A stretch of DNA of 64,000 nucleotides from Opitutaceae bacterium UBA2377 (GCA_002344205.1 DDSZ01000016.1:40607-104606), one strand, 5' to 3'. Shown: positions 25,585 through 35,012, numbered from the stretch's first letter. Notes: generated by a model from the letters alone, not told the origin. Program-made: numbers and translations.

Positions 25585-25616
25585 GGACGCACCAAATTCA
25601 GGGGAACGGTGCGTCC
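25585..25616 (+). repeat. Hairpin with 14-nt TTCAGGGG-type loop, right copy
   Basis: A perfect 9-base-pair stem (GGACGCACC / GGTGCGTCC) closes the 14-base loop AAATTCAGGGGAAC. It begins 8 bases after the nucleotidyltransferase stop and is in the same orientation as the copy at 21492. No U-tract follows, so a simple terminator is less likely. Confidence 0.5.
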
Positions 25617-25631
25617 GCGGGAAAAGTCGAA

Positions 25632-26179
25632 TTAACCTACGAGGGGTGGAATGCGAGCAGGGCTACGCTTGTAGTCGTGGGTATAGGTGCCGCAGCGGCC
25701 GGATTTTAGCGGCAGTCCGGGTTGCGTGCGATCCAGCGCCTGAATCTGGCTCTTCTCATCTACGCACAGCACCACCGCGCTTTGGGGCGGAGTCAGATAG
25801 ACGCCGACCACATCAGTGAGCTTCTCCAAGAACCGCGGATCACGGGATAGCTTGAAGGTCTTGCGCAAGTGCGGCTTCAGGCCGTGGTCCTGCCACGCCC
25901 GCTGAATAGTGCTTTTGCTGATGGCTTGGTCTGCAAGGTGGCCTCGATCCATTGTCCGATCCTGGTGGCATCGTAACGCGGTTTGTGTCCGCGACCGGGA
26001 GCGATCTCCCAGACGCAACCAATGCCTTGCTCCCTCATCCGCCGCCGCCACAGCGCAGCGGTCTCCCGCCGGACCGCCAGTTTGGCGGCAATCAGCTTGT
26101 CGGACTGCCCAGCGGCCGCATTGCGATTGATCCGCGCCGGCGCACAACTTGATGTGGGGGGGACCCAGCTCAAATCCAT
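25632..26179 (-). pseudogene. Decayed IS630-family transposase
   Basis: Two frames read leftward together match an IS630-type transposase. The first frame (about 25925-26179) carries the helix-turn-helix end [20 protein letters not shown] and [20 protein letters not shown]. The second (down to about 25655) carries [19 protein letters not shown] and the DDE-type [17 protein letters not shown] frameshift and loss of roughly 15 residues near 25,925 join them, and the coding stops after HDYKR, so the catalytic C-terminus is missing. It cannot be active. It marks the border between the cassette and the AT-richer island. Confidence 0.8.
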
Positions 26180-26237
26180 TGTTCAAGGAGATCCAACTCG
26201 GTTCGGACAAGACAACCGGAAGCCCTTTTCGTGACAT

Positions 26238-26517
26238 TCCTCCATCTTGCCACGCACGCGCCTATGCCGACCTATTTAAGGGACACTGCACTAGTTCTGA
26301 TTGAAACTACGTATAGCTCGACTCGCAGACACCCGAGTTGAAAGTTGCATCAAATGCGAATCAACGGTTTCAAGTAATACCACCCGCGACGAGGCCCCGT
26401 GGGTTGGAAATCAGGTTACTTTTAACCCGTCCGTAACGGGTAGAACCAATTTTCAATAGAGGGTCGCTCATAAGCCTTAAAATCACATTCCCTCATCTTT
26501 ACGTAATCCGTTCGCTT
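26238..26517. other. Gene-free stretch at the left edge of the AT-rich island
   Basis: About 280 bases with no supported gene. Base composition falls here from the GC-rich flank to the AT-richer island. A small inverted repeat (ACCCGT / ACGGGT near 26,427-26,443) is visible, but without a T-run it is not a convincing terminator. Confidence 0.4.
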
Positions 26518-27870
26518 TCATATTTTTTGTGATACATGAACTGTTTTAGCCTCATGGTCACGTAATGAAATATACATGAGACCAGAAATAACAGACAGCG
26601 CGGCAAGAAAGGACAGCGATACACCCCAGCTGAATCTCTCAGCCAAGACCGGCATTATGAGGTTAGCACCCAGTTCACCGACAATATAACCAAATAAGCC
26701 AACAAAACCCACGGCAACTCCAGCCGTTTTAAGAGATACGAAATTAAGCGTCAGAATATTAACAATGAGTTGGGGGCCATAAATGAGCGATCCCATGAGT
26801 CCAGAACAAATTAGTAACATGGTGTAATTGGTGTTGCCCATATAGAACAAGATCAAAGCTGCGAGCACACCCAATCCGCAGCAGCCAACGATGGACTGCT
26901 TGTTAGGGAAACTGACTGACAGCCAAGCGAAAAAGAATGATCCTGGAATCGCAACCCATTCAAGAGTGCTGAAAGCCATTGAATATTGGGTTTGGCTAAA
27001 ACCCATTTCTGTGCCCAAGAATGCCGGCATCCAATTCAGGATGCCGAACCGCAACATATAAAGCATCGCATTAATTGCTGCAATGGTAAGTATGACCGGA
27101 TTTGTAAATATATCGTTTTTAATGATCTTCCAGTATGAGTAGGAAGTATTATCCTTATGCTGCACCTGTGGCGTTCCTGCGTCGCCATAAATATCATCTA
27201 GCGTGCCTAGATTTTCTACCTCCGGACGGTCACCACCAATTTTCCAAAAAAGGAAACTGATAGCCAACACCACTAGTCCCGGTACCCAGAAGGCAATGGC
27301 GAGATTTCCAGGTCCGGACCAAGCAAACAAGGCGGTGATGATCAGCGGGAGACCCGCGCCACCGAGATTTTGCGATGTATTCCATATCGCGATACCTGCA
27401 CCGCGCGTCTTATTAGGATACCAGTTGGCAATCATCGTCATCGATGCCGGTGCCAGCGCCCCCTGCACCATGCCAAGCAAGAGCATGGCAAAGAAAAGTA
27501 ACGGCAGATTTTTTATGAAGCCTATAGCGATACAAATACAGGCACTAACACCGAGTGCGAGAGCGAAGGTTTTTCGCAAGCTAGTACGATCGACAACCAT
27601 CCCCATAAAGAACTTCCCAAATCCATAGGTGATAGTAAAAGCCGTTAGTATCAGACCGACTTGAGTCAATGACCAGCCATTGGCCAATCGCAATTCCTCA
27701 CTGGTCAGTTTAAAGTTGTTACGAACAAGATATGCGCATACATAACCGACGTACGCCACAGCAAAGACCATTTTTCTTCGGGCGAGATAGCGCGCGAAAC
27801 TTAAAGGATGTTTACTGCTATAATCTGCCGAAGCGTCATGACTAAGCTTAATGGACGTTTTTTTACTCAT
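26518..27870 (-). CDS. MFS transporter, organophosphate:phosphate antiporter (GlpT/UhpC) type
   Basis: A 450-residue, 12-helix major facilitator. The features that fit the OPA group are the N-terminal YVGYVCAYLVRNNF helix, GKFFMGMVVDRTSLRKTF between helices 2 and 3, and NWYPNKTRGAGIAIWNTSQNLGG around helix 5. Members exchange organic phosphates (glycerol-3-phosphate, hexose-6-phosphate) for phosphate, or move sugar acids. Its neighbours on the same strand are a secreted propeller and a PhoD phosphatase, which fits phosphate-ester use. Codon use is AT-richer than the chromosome core, in line with acquisition. Confidence 0.8.
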   Translation of the reverse strand: MSKKTSIKLSHDASADYSSKHPLSFARYLARRKMVFAVAYVGYVCAYLVRNNFKLTSEELRLANGWSLTQVGLILTAFTITYGFGKFFMGMVVDRTSLRKTFALALGVSACICIAIGFIKNLPLLFFAMLLLGMVQGALAPASMTMIANWYPNKTRGAGIAIWNTSQNLGGAGLPLIITALFAWSGPGNLAIAFWVPGLVVLAISFLFWKIGGDRPEVENLGTLDDIYGDAGTPQVQHKDNTSYSYWKIIKNDIFTNPVILTIAAINAMLYMLRFGILNWMPAFLGTEMGFSQTQYSMAFSTLEWVAIPGSFFFAWLSVSFPNKQSIVGCCGLGVLAALILFYMGNTNYTMLLICSGLMGSLIYGPQLIVNILTLNFVSLKTAGVAVGFVGLFGYIVGELGANLIMPVLAERFSWGVSLSFLAALSVISGLMYISLRDHEAKTVHVSQKI

Positions 27871-27952
27871 AAATGGTAAGTAGCACCTTTGCCCTTTTGT
27901 ATTTCGCGTATATCTAGGCTGCTATGGTATGACAGCGTCCTGATTCGCTGCG

Positions 27953-28792
27953 CTATTCCTTCTTTTCGATGCGTCCTGTTACAACCATTCTAGCGCGCTT
28001 GACGATTACGTGGATAAGTCCCGGTTCGATTGGATCCCAAGCAAAAGACTGGCCTTCTCCGCTCATTGGTATTGTGGCCACCCATTTTAGCTCAGAACCA
28101 CCGACAGGAAAGGCTAGCACAAGCAACTCTTGTTCATCATGGCCAGTAATGAAGAGGTAGCCGTCAGGACCAATCGCACCACCGGAAACACTGAATCCCC
28201 GAGAGCCGAGATGGATTAAAGCGTCTGCCGGGAAAACCCAACCTCGCCCTGTCGGTCTCCAGGCATCATCGTATTCAGCAAGACGTGTCCATTCCTGACC
28301 TTTACCTGGCATACCATATTTATCTCCGTAATATACAAAACATGCAATCCAACGGCCTTCGCGTCGATCAATCCATGTCAGAGATCCGTCCGTTCGCCCG
28401 AGGCTAATAGATTCAGTGTGTTCTAGTGTTTCTGGATTCCATATTTCGACCGAACTTGTATTGGGAATTCCAGGGAAATTAGAATGAGCACAATATAGAA
28501 GTCCTTCATAAACCACTCCGGCATTAAGATGAATGAGAGGTGCGCCCTTGGAGCAAGTCCAAGTCTTCACGCGTTCACCGGTTGCTTTACGATATTTACC
28601 AATATCATGATTTGATATGACGTATAAATATTCCGCATCCGCTGCGACACCCTGTCTTGCCTCGGGTGCTTGGAATCGTTTAATTTCAGTATAAATCCAG
28701 CCTTGGGGTGATAAGTATTCTAATCCGGCTCCACCGAACAAACATGACGGAATTACAAACCCTAATATCAATGGTAATGTCGCATTTTTCAT
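27953..28792 (-). CDS. Secreted propeller-like protein, unknown function
   Basis: A 279-residue exported protein with a signal peptide (MKNATLPLILGFVIPSCLFGG; the Cys could be lipidated but the lipobox is poor). The mature part shows repeated short beta motifs (YLYVISNHDIGKY, VVYEGLLYCAHSN, VEIWNPETLEH, GYLFITGHDEQEL) typical of a small beta-propeller. No catalytic motif is recognised. It lies between the transporter and the PhoD gene on the same strand. Confidence 0.65.
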   Translation of the reverse strand: MKNATLPLILGFVIPSCLFGGAGLEYLSPQGWIYTEIKRFQAPEARQGVAADAEYLYVISNHDIGKYRKATGERVKTWTCSKGAPLIHLNAGVVYEGLLYCAHSNFPGIPNTSSVEIWNPETLEHTESISLGRTDGSLTWIDRREGRWIACFVYYGDKYGMPGKGQEWTRLAEYDDAWRPTGRGWVFPADALIHLGSRGFSVSGGAIGPDGYLFITGHDEQELLVLAFPVGGSELKWVATIPMSGEGQSFAWDPIEPGLIHVIVKRARMVVTGRIEKKE

Positions 28793-28951
28793 AATTTATA
28801 CTTTCTACCTATAGTCGTCACTTGGTGGCTAGAACGCTGCATGTAACAGGATCACCTTAAAAATAAGACTGGACGTAAAAGTAGAGCAAATGGGGAATCC
28901 CAGCAATTTGACGTTCCATGAGCTAAAGGATATTCGCTTTTAATATTCTCT

Positions 28952-30508
28952 CTATGCGTGCAGTGTTGATGTGCCAGCTTCGACGTGAAGTGACGCTCGT
29001 GTGTGTAGCGGCGCGCCCGGTCGACTGACAAACGGAACCGTAAGGAAATCCGTCCGCCATTCCTGGGTTGTCAAGTCGCAGCGCACATAGCCCCGTTCAC
29101 TATTATGGAATTTTACAGATGGGTAATCACGTAGCAGTGCTTCAAGATACACAGGATTGGCCACCCCATCCCCACTCGATGAAATCGATGTGCCGACAAA
29201 TTCTACCGCAACTGCACGGGGTTCCGGGTAATCAAAGTCATTTTGTAATTCGATTGCCCAATTACTGTGTATATCTCCCGTCAGTACAACTGGGTTCGCA
29301 ATTTTGTGCTTTTCGAGGAATCGCAATACGGCACGACGCTCGTATTCATAACCCGCCCACTTGTCCACATCTACTACCAATTCAGGTCCAGGGTTGCGAT
29401 CTACCGATGCCATCAGGACTTGCTGAGCCAAGACATTCCAAATAGATTCTGACCGCGTCAGACCGTTGAACAACCATTCACGTTGTTCAGAACCAAGCAT
29501 AGTTGCATTTGGATTTAACATAGCCGGACCTGCAATTTGCCGACGTCCTCCAGCCAGTAAGGCAGAACGGTACTGCCTAGTATCGAGCACATGGAAGCAC
29601 GCAAGGTGGCCATAGCCGAAATGGCGATATAGCTGCATAGCCGACCCTGTTGGTCGGGCTGTATTCCTCAGTGGCATGTGCTCGTAATAGGCTCGATAGG
29701 CAGCGGCACGCCGAGCGAGAAACTGCTCGCGGGAGTAACTATCGGAACGCTCAGGAATGTCATTAGCGTAGTCATTACTTACCTCGTGGTCGTCCCATGT
29801 CACGATCCATGGTGCGTGCGCATGTGCAGCCTGCAAAGCCGGATCTGTTTTATAAACCGCATACCGCGTTCGATAGGTATCGAGAGTGTTTGCTTCAGGC
29901 AGGCCATGTGGACGGACGGCATTATCGCCGTCTGTTTTTTCATAAATGTAGTCGCCCAAGAAAATGATCAGATCCAGATCTTCGCGGATCAGGTGTTCGT
30001 AGGCTGTGTAATAGCCCACTTCATACTTTTGGCATGAAGCGAACGCAAAGCGCAGCCGTTCTGGTGTGGTACCCGGTGCCGGCAGTGTCCGCGCTCTGCC
30101 CACGGCGCTGGTCGTGCCACGTAACCGAAAGCGATACCAATACCACCGATCTGGGCGTAATCCCGCCACCTCAACATGAATTGAATGTGCCCAAGCGAAG
30201 TCCGCAATGGCTTTCCCTCGAAGAGCGATGTGATTCATGCCCTCATCCTCTGCCACTTCCCAATCCACGGCCATGGAGTCGGATGGCATCCCGCCACTAG
30301 GCTCCAATGGGTGTGGAGCCAAACGAGTCCAAATAACAAACCCGTTGTGTGTAGGATCACCCGAAGCCACACCCAAGGTAAATGGGTATCCATCGAAAGT
30401 CCCCTCATGTAAGTTGCCGCCAACGGCACGCGCAGCAAGCATTGCAACCGTTAGAGAGGCACCACCGGCGATGAAAGTCCTTCGAGTCAGAATATTTTTA
30501 TTCAGCAT
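28952..30508 (-). CDS. phoD: PhoD-type alkaline phosphatase/phosphodiesterase
   Basis: A 518-residue Tat-exported enzyme: the N-terminus contains LTRRTFIAGG, a twin-arginine signal. The mature protein has the PhoD N-terminal domain (GVASGDPTHNGFVIWTRL) and metallophosphatase motifs FASCQ, FLGDYIYE, VTWDDHEVSNDY and LTGDIHSNW. PhoD enzymes use calcium and iron and release phosphate from mono- and diesters outside the cytoplasm. ATG 30508 is preferred to the GTG at 30517 because AGGTGA lies five bases upstream of it. Confidence 0.9.
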   Translation of the reverse strand: MLNKNILTRRTFIAGGASLTVAMLAARAVGGNLHEGTFDGYPFTLGVASGDPTHNGFVIWTRLAPHPLEPSGGMPSDSMAVDWEVAEDEGMNHIALRGKAIADFAWAHSIHVEVAGLRPDRWYWYRFRLRGTTSAVGRARTLPAPGTTPERLRFAFASCQKYEVGYYTAYEHLIREDLDLIIFLGDYIYEKTDGDNAVRPHGLPEANTLDTYRTRYAVYKTDPALQAAHAHAPWIVTWDDHEVSNDYANDIPERSDSYSREQFLARRAAAYRAYYEHMPLRNTARPTGSAMQLYRHFGYGHLACFHVLDTRQYRSALLAGGRRQIAGPAMLNPNATMLGSEQREWLFNGLTRSESIWNVLAQQVLMASVDRNPGPELVVDVDKWAGYEYERRAVLRFLEKHKIANPVVLTGDIHSNWAIELQNDFDYPEPRAVAVEFVGTSISSSGDGVANPVYLEALLRDYPSVKFHNSERGYVRCDLTTQEWRTDFLTVPFVSRPGAPLHTRASLHVEAGTSTLHA

Positions 30509-30623
30509 CTTTATCACCTACGTATAAGTAGCTGTAATTTAAGGATTTTCATATGTGCCAAAGTCATCATTATATAATTGGATGGATATCTTTGAGCGTT
30601 CCAGATCGTGATGGCAGGCATTA

Positions 30624-32129
30624 CTATTTATCAGAATCAAATTGTGGTTTCTCCTTCGATTTGTATAGTTTCAATAACGGCAGAGCCAGACTAGCCAAGG
30701 CCGCCAACAGAAAGAAAATCACGATTGGTGAATGGGTGATAACACCAAGCCAATCATCCCGATTTAGGATCAGCGCACGGCGTAGATTGGATTCCATCAT
30801 CGGACCTAAAATTAGCCCCAAGACCAATGGCCCCAGCGGAAAGTCGGCCTTTCGTAGGACAAAACCGATCAAGCCGGCGGCGAACATCACCCAGACATCT
30901 GTCAGCGAGTTGTTCAGCGCAAAGGAGCCAACCGTTCCAAATAGGATGATTCCAGCCCAAAGCCATGCATTTGGCAGACGGATCGCACGCGCCAGAGGTT
31001 TGGCTCCGATTAGCCCGATTACCATCACGAGCAGAGCGGCCATAACCATCAGGAATACGATACTGAATACAAAGTCGCGGTGATCGCGAAACAGAAGCGG
31101 GCCGGGTTGGATGCCATGAATCAAAAGCGCCCCTATCAGAACCGCTGAAGGAGCATCGCCCGGGATACCTAATGTCAACATGGTGGTCATGGCGCCGCCA
31201 ACCGCGGCGTTGGATGAGGTGCAACTCGCCGCAAGACCCTCTATAGATCCTTTTCCAAATTCCTCCTTGTTGCGCGAGATGCGCCGAGCCTGTTCCCAGG
31301 CAATGACCGATCCGATATCCCCCCCGGCCGCCGGGACCGCCCCCACTGCCGTACCAATGCCTGCACCGGTTACCGCCGCCGGCAGCATCCGCCGCCACTC
31401 CCGCCATTTTGGCCAAATCCGTCCGATTTTTGCGGGAACGCCATCCGTATTTCCCACGCGTTCCGAAATCTGCACGAGCACTTCGGTTAAACCAAACAAC
31501 CCGATCATGACCGGCACAAAGGCGATTCCATCCATAAACTCTGTCTGACCAAAAGTGTAACGGGGAAACGCTGTCATTGGATCCAGCCCGACCGATGCCA
31601 AGACGAGCCCCAGTATGCCAGCCAGCATACCTTTGATAACGCGACCACCGGAGACACCCGCCATCAAACTAATACCGAAAACTGCTAGGCCAAAATATTC
31701 CGCCGGACCGAATTTGAGCGCAAAGCGCGCGATCGGGAACGCCGCGACGGCGAGGAAGAAAATACTCACCAATTGACCGACGGTGGATAGCAGAGCATTG
31801 ATACCGAGCGCTAGGCCAGCTTCACCTCGTTTAGCAAAAGCATAGCCATCCCACGCGGTCGCAATGGAAGCTGGTGTCCCTGGAACATTAATAAGAATCG
31901 CCGGAACTCCTCCCGCCGGAATCGCACCACAGTATATACCCAGCAACATCGCTAGCCCCTGCTCCGGAGATACCCAAAATGTCAGTGGAGTAAGAACCGC
32001 AACGCCCATGGTAGCTGTCAATCCAGGCAAAGCGCCAAAAATCGCCCCCAAAAAAACACCAATAACCAAAAATCCCAGCACCTTCCATTGCAGAACCGCC
32101 ATCAAGCCTTCAAGAAGATCAAGTGTCAT
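30624..32129 (-). CDS. tctA: Tripartite tricarboxylate transporter, large membrane subunit TctA
   Basis: A 501-residue polytopic protein of the TctA family. Conserved blocks include GALPGLTATMGVAVLTPLTF, GIYCGAIPAGGVPAILINVPGTP, and GAVPAAGGDIGSVIAWEQARR plus LTLGIPGDAPSAVLIGAL. It forms the main channel with TctB and takes substrate from the binding protein TctC. The start at 32129 (MTLDLLEGL) is preferred to an upstream in-frame ATG because it leaves a 7-base gap to tctB. Substrates of this family are di- and tricarboxylates and sugar acids. Confidence 0.9.
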   Translation of the reverse strand: MTLDLLEGLMAVLQWKVLGFLVIGVFLGAIFGALPGLTATMGVAVLTPLTFWVSPEQGLAMLLGIYCGAIPAGGVPAILINVPGTPASIATAWDGYAFAKRGEAGLALGINALLSTVGQLVSIFFLAVAAFPIARFALKFGPAEYFGLAVFGISLMAGVSGGRVIKGMLAGILGLVLASVGLDPMTAFPRYTFGQTEFMDGIAFVPVMIGLFGLTEVLVQISERVGNTDGVPAKIGRIWPKWREWRRMLPAAVTGAGIGTAVGAVPAAGGDIGSVIAWEQARRISRNKEEFGKGSIEGLAASCTSSNAAVGGAMTTMLTLGIPGDAPSAVLIGALLIHGIQPGPLLFRDHRDFVFSIVFLMVMAALLVMVIGLIGAKPLARAIRLPNAWLWAGIILFGTVGSFALNNSLTDVWVMFAAGLIGFVLRKADFPLGPLVLGLILGPMMESNLRRALILNRDDWLGVITHSPIVIFFLLAALASLALPLLKLYKSKEKPQFDSDK

Positions 32130-32136
32130 GGCATTG

Positions 32137-32565
32137 CTACTCCAACGAAATCTGCAGGCCATATTGAAAGGCCACCGTTACACCGGCAGTGAGTAATGCA
32201 GATACGATTATCCCCCGTTTCCAAGATTCTCCCAGCATGCGAAGAAGAAGAGCCAGATAAATCAACGTGCGTATGGGAAACCAACCGATACCCCACATCA
32301 ATAGATAGGCGCAGGTCAGCACTGTCACGCTAACGATCAACCGCGGATGACTAATAGAAACAACGTAAGAGACACGACCCTTAAGTCCTTGCGCCAAGAG
32401 CCCGACACTCAGAAATGCCATCAACACGCCCAGCACCTTGGGGTAGAGACCTGCCCCTGGCGGCAGGTTAGTTCCGCTGATTACCAGATACAGGCCGAGT
32501 GCAAAGAATACTGCTGCGACAATGCGATCAATCAGGGCAGATTTATTCTCAGCCATCATGATCAT
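32137..32565 (-). CDS. tctB: Tripartite tricarboxylate transporter, small membrane subunit TctB
   Basis: A 142-residue protein with four hydrophobic segments (IVAAVFFALGLYLVI, VLGVLMAFLSVGLLAQG, LIVSVTVLTCAYLLMWG, GIIVSALLTAGVTVAFQ), the size and topology of TctB. Its ATG overlaps the TctC stop (ATGA), and two further in-frame ATGs follow within nine bases, so the precise start is unsure. Assignment rests on position between tctC and tctA and topology more than on sequence motifs. Confidence 0.8.
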   Translation of the reverse strand: MIMMAENKSALIDRIVAAVFFALGLYLVISGTNLPPGAGLYPKVLGVLMAFLSVGLLAQGLKGRVSYVVSISHPRLIVSVTVLTCAYLLMWGIGWFPIRTLIYLALLLRMLGESWKRGIIVSALLTAGVTVAFQYGLQISLE

Positions 32566-33611
32566 CGATTTAGCCTGAGCAACTCTGGCACTTCAGTTTG
32601 AAAGAAATCAGCTTGGGACTTGGCAAAAGCGCGAAAAGCTTCTCGTCCCATGAAAACCGCTTCCATTCCGCGCTCCTTGCATAATTTCTGCCAGTCTTCT
32701 GTAGCAAAACCTGCCTTGAAACTCTGTTCGAGCCGCTCTAGGGCCTTTTCGGGCACGCCTTTTGGCGCGAAAAACCCGCTCCACGCGGGAACCCCAAAAG
32801 AATATCCCAATTCGTGACTAGTCGGCACCCCGGGATAGAGGTCAGAGTGTTGTTGGTCGAAAACCGCAAGCGGTTTCAATGCCCCTGCCTGCACATTTGC
32901 GATGGCCTCCCCAGCACCAGCCACCACACAGTCCACATGACCACCCAGCAGCGAAGCCAGTGAGGCGGATGAGCCGCCATAGGGAACGTATGTAACTCGG
33001 ATACCTGTAGACTGCTCCATCAGGAGCGCGTTGAAGTGCCAGATTGAGCCGGTACCGGAATGAGCCAGAATCAATCCACCAGGTTTCGACGCAGCCGCGG
33101 CAACAAACTCGGCGAATGAATTCCACGGAGCATCATTCCGAACGACTAATACCGCGGGTGATTTTGCCACTAGACAAATCAAGTCCATATTATCAGGTCC
33201 AATATCGGCATAGCCCAAGGCACGCACGACGCAGATCTCCACAGGTGCGTGGCCAATCGTATAGCCATCAGCAGGACGACGCACTACATAGGAAAAAGCT
33301 AAGGCACCGCTGGCACCCGGTCGGTTCACACAAACTACGGGCACCCCTAGCTCTTGTTCCAGCAGACTGCCCATGAAACGGGAGACTGTATCGGAAAGCC
33401 CACCGGGTGAGGCCTGCACAATCAGTTTCAATTCACCAGATGGAAATGGACCTTGATGCCGGCTACACGATCCAAGCAGACAGGCAATCCCTGTGATCAA
33501 GATTGAAAGAAACAAACCAAACTTGGGAAGAGATCTGAAGTTCTCCCACTGCAATATTGAAAGAGAATTAGGCCTAGAGTAGCTCACATTTATGAATTTT
33601 TGTGCAAGCAA
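32562..33611 (-). CDS. tctC: Tripartite tricarboxylate transporter, substrate-binding lipoprotein TctC
   Basis: Up to 349 residues. A hydrophobic segment ending LLGSC around residue 48 is a lipobox, so the protein is a periplasm-facing lipoprotein. The mature part has TctC motifs: LIVQASPGGLSDTVSRFMG, VNRPGASGALAFSYV, AHSGTGSIWHFNALL and YVPYGGSSASLASLLGGHVD. The listed start is a TTG; a GTG at 33587 or a TTG near 33548 would shorten the odd N-terminal tail. It binds the imported carboxylate or sugar acid. Confidence 0.85.
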   Translation of the reverse strand: MLAQKFINVSYSRPNSLSILQWENFRSLPKFGLFLSILITGIACLLGSCSRHQGPFPSGELKLIVQASPGGLSDTVSRFMGSLLEQELGVPVVCVNRPGASGALAFSYVVRRPADGYTIGHAPVEICVVRALGYADIGPDNMDLICLVAKSPAVLVVRNDAPWNSFAEFVAAAASKPGGLILAHSGTGSIWHFNALLMEQSTGIRVTYVPYGGSSASLASLLGGHVDCVVAGAGEAIANVQAGALKPLAVFDQQHSDLYPGVPTSHELGYSFGVPAWSGFFAPKGVPEKALERLEQSFKAGFATEDWQKLCKERGMEAVFMGREAFRAFAKSQADFFQTEVPELLRLNR

Positions 33612-33620
33612 GGATCGAAA

Positions 33621-34427
33621 TCAGTTTGATGCTAGTCTGCTCCGCAAAATCGCCAACCCGCTGGTGCACATGGTAGTGAGCATAGTGATATCTAAACTGT
33701 AGGCGAGAAATCGGTAGCCTTCCGCAAGACGCTCTTTCGCTTGAGTGGCGTCGGGCTGCACGACATGAATACCCGGTGACACCGCATGATTACGACAAGC
33801 CGATAAGATGGTCTCCCGGGCAGCGAGGTAATCAGGATGTTCAAACTGGGCGGTGATCCCCATTGAAGCGGTGAGATCGTAGGGGCCGATGAATACCGCA
33901 TCGATCCCGGGCACACTGAGGATGGCATCAATATTGCGAACCGCATCGATGTGCTCGATCTGAACAGCGAGAAGTATCTCATCGTTGGCCTGCGCGCACT
34001 CTTCGTCGATCCTTAAGCCATAGGTGTTGGCCCGGCAGAAGCCCACACCTCGCAAACCAACGGGTGGATATTTCGCAGCCTGCACGAGCAGTCTGGCCTC
34101 CTCTGCGGTACGCACAAGCGGGGCCACCAAGCCTCGCGCACCAGCATCAAGGTAGCGCTTTACGAAAGCGTAATCAATCCCATGCAACCTCACGATAGTC
34201 TCGCATTCAGGCCGCCCGGAGCGGATGGCCTGAAACAACTGTTGTGTCTGCGGTAAATCAACCGCTGAGTGCTCGACATCAACACATAGAAAATCAAAGC
34301 CACAGCTGGCCATCAATTCAGCGACAATTGGGCTGCCGCTGTTGATCCAGCTGCCGATTATCGTATCTCCAGCGCGCATACGCTGGCGCAGGGATGGCTT
34401 GGGTATGGTTTTTGTCGCAACGGTCAT
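33621..34427 (-). CDS. HpcH/HpaI-family class II aldolase (third copy)
   Basis: A 268-residue aldolase with His in CVDVEHSAVD, Arg in IVRLHG, Glu in VQIEHIDAVRNI and Asp in IGPYDLTASMG. It is more distant from the two GC-rich copies (609, 16553) than they are from each other and has the lower GC of the island, so it probably came with it. It is sandwiched between yhcH and tctC with gaps of two and nine bases, so its substrate likely enters through the Tct transporter. Confidence 0.85.
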   Translation of the reverse strand: MTVATKTIPKPSLRQRMRAGDTIIGSWINSGSPIVAELMASCGFDFLCVDVEHSAVDLPQTQQLFQAIRSGRPECETIVRLHGIDYAFVKRYLDAGARGLVAPLVRTAEEARLLVQAAKYPPVGLRGVGFCRANTYGLRIDEECAQANDEILLAVQIEHIDAVRNIDAILSVPGIDAVFIGPYDLTASMGITAQFEHPDYLAARETILSACRNHAVSPGIHVVQPDATQAKERLAEGYRFLAYSLDITMLTTMCTSGLAILRSRLASN

Positions 34428-34429
34428 AG

Positions 34430-34900
34430 TCAGTAAAACCGGCCGACAGGAATTTTGACGACCAGTTTGAACACATCTGAAAAACCAGCGACCCTAATTT
34501 TTGGCCGGTGCGCATCGACGGGAGTAAAAATGGAAAAATAGCCAGCCGTCTTCACGACCGTGCCGAACACAGTCCCGGGGCGATGGAAAAGCACCTCATT
34601 GGCCGTATCATACACTCCATCGTCGGTCAATGTGTCGCGCGGCGCCCAATCAATCGCCTCGGCACCTGCCAAGGTGTATTGCAGGTCAACATAACTACGG
34701 TGAGTTTCAAAACGCGACTGTGATGCATCGCCAGTTGTATAACGCAACACCAAGGCAGATAGTCCGTCTTCGTCCAAAGTATAGCGACCTTCAGCTGGGT
34801 CGGCAGGTAAGTTACGTATCCATGCGACTGAATGAACCACCGCGTCGCCTAGTGAGGTCAATCCCATAGCTTCGAAATCGCCTATTTTCCCGTAAATCAT
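34430..34900 (-). CDS. YhcH/YjgK/YiaL-family protein
   Basis: A 156-residue cupin-like protein of the DUF386 family: FETHRSYVDLQYTLAGAEAIDWAP contains the family HxxYxDLQ signature, and FFTPVDAHRPKI-like FSIFTPVDAHRPKI holds the second His motif. Family members sit in sialic acid and 2,3-diketogulonate clusters and are thought to be sugar-acid isomerases or anomerases. It is the first gene of the five-gene operon ending in tctA. Confidence 0.85.
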   Translation of the reverse strand: MIYGKIGDFEAMGLTSLGDAVVHSVAWIRNLPADPAEGRYTLDEDGLSALVLRYTTGDASQSRFETHRSYVDLQYTLAGAEAIDWAPRDTLTDDGVYDTANEVLFHRPGTVFGTVVKTAGYFSIFTPVDAHRPKIRVAGFSDVFKLVVKIPVGRFY

Positions 34901-35012
34901 GGCGGCAAATTTCAGTCACTTAGAGCAGACTGAGTCATACGGTACATTGCCGCACAGTGATGGAGCAGCAATCCGTGAAAGATGGAATAATATCTGATTT
35001 GCAAGCATTGGC

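Noticed and set aside
25585..25616. The hairpin after the nucleotidyltransferase as an ordinary intrinsic terminator
   Set aside because: There is no T-run after the stem on either strand, and the loop matches the hairpin at 21492, so another role is more likely.
21028..26517. A duplicated tRNA-Ala 3' end marking the left attachment site of the island
   Set aside because: I searched by eye for the T-arm/acceptor sequence in this stretch and found no convincing copy.
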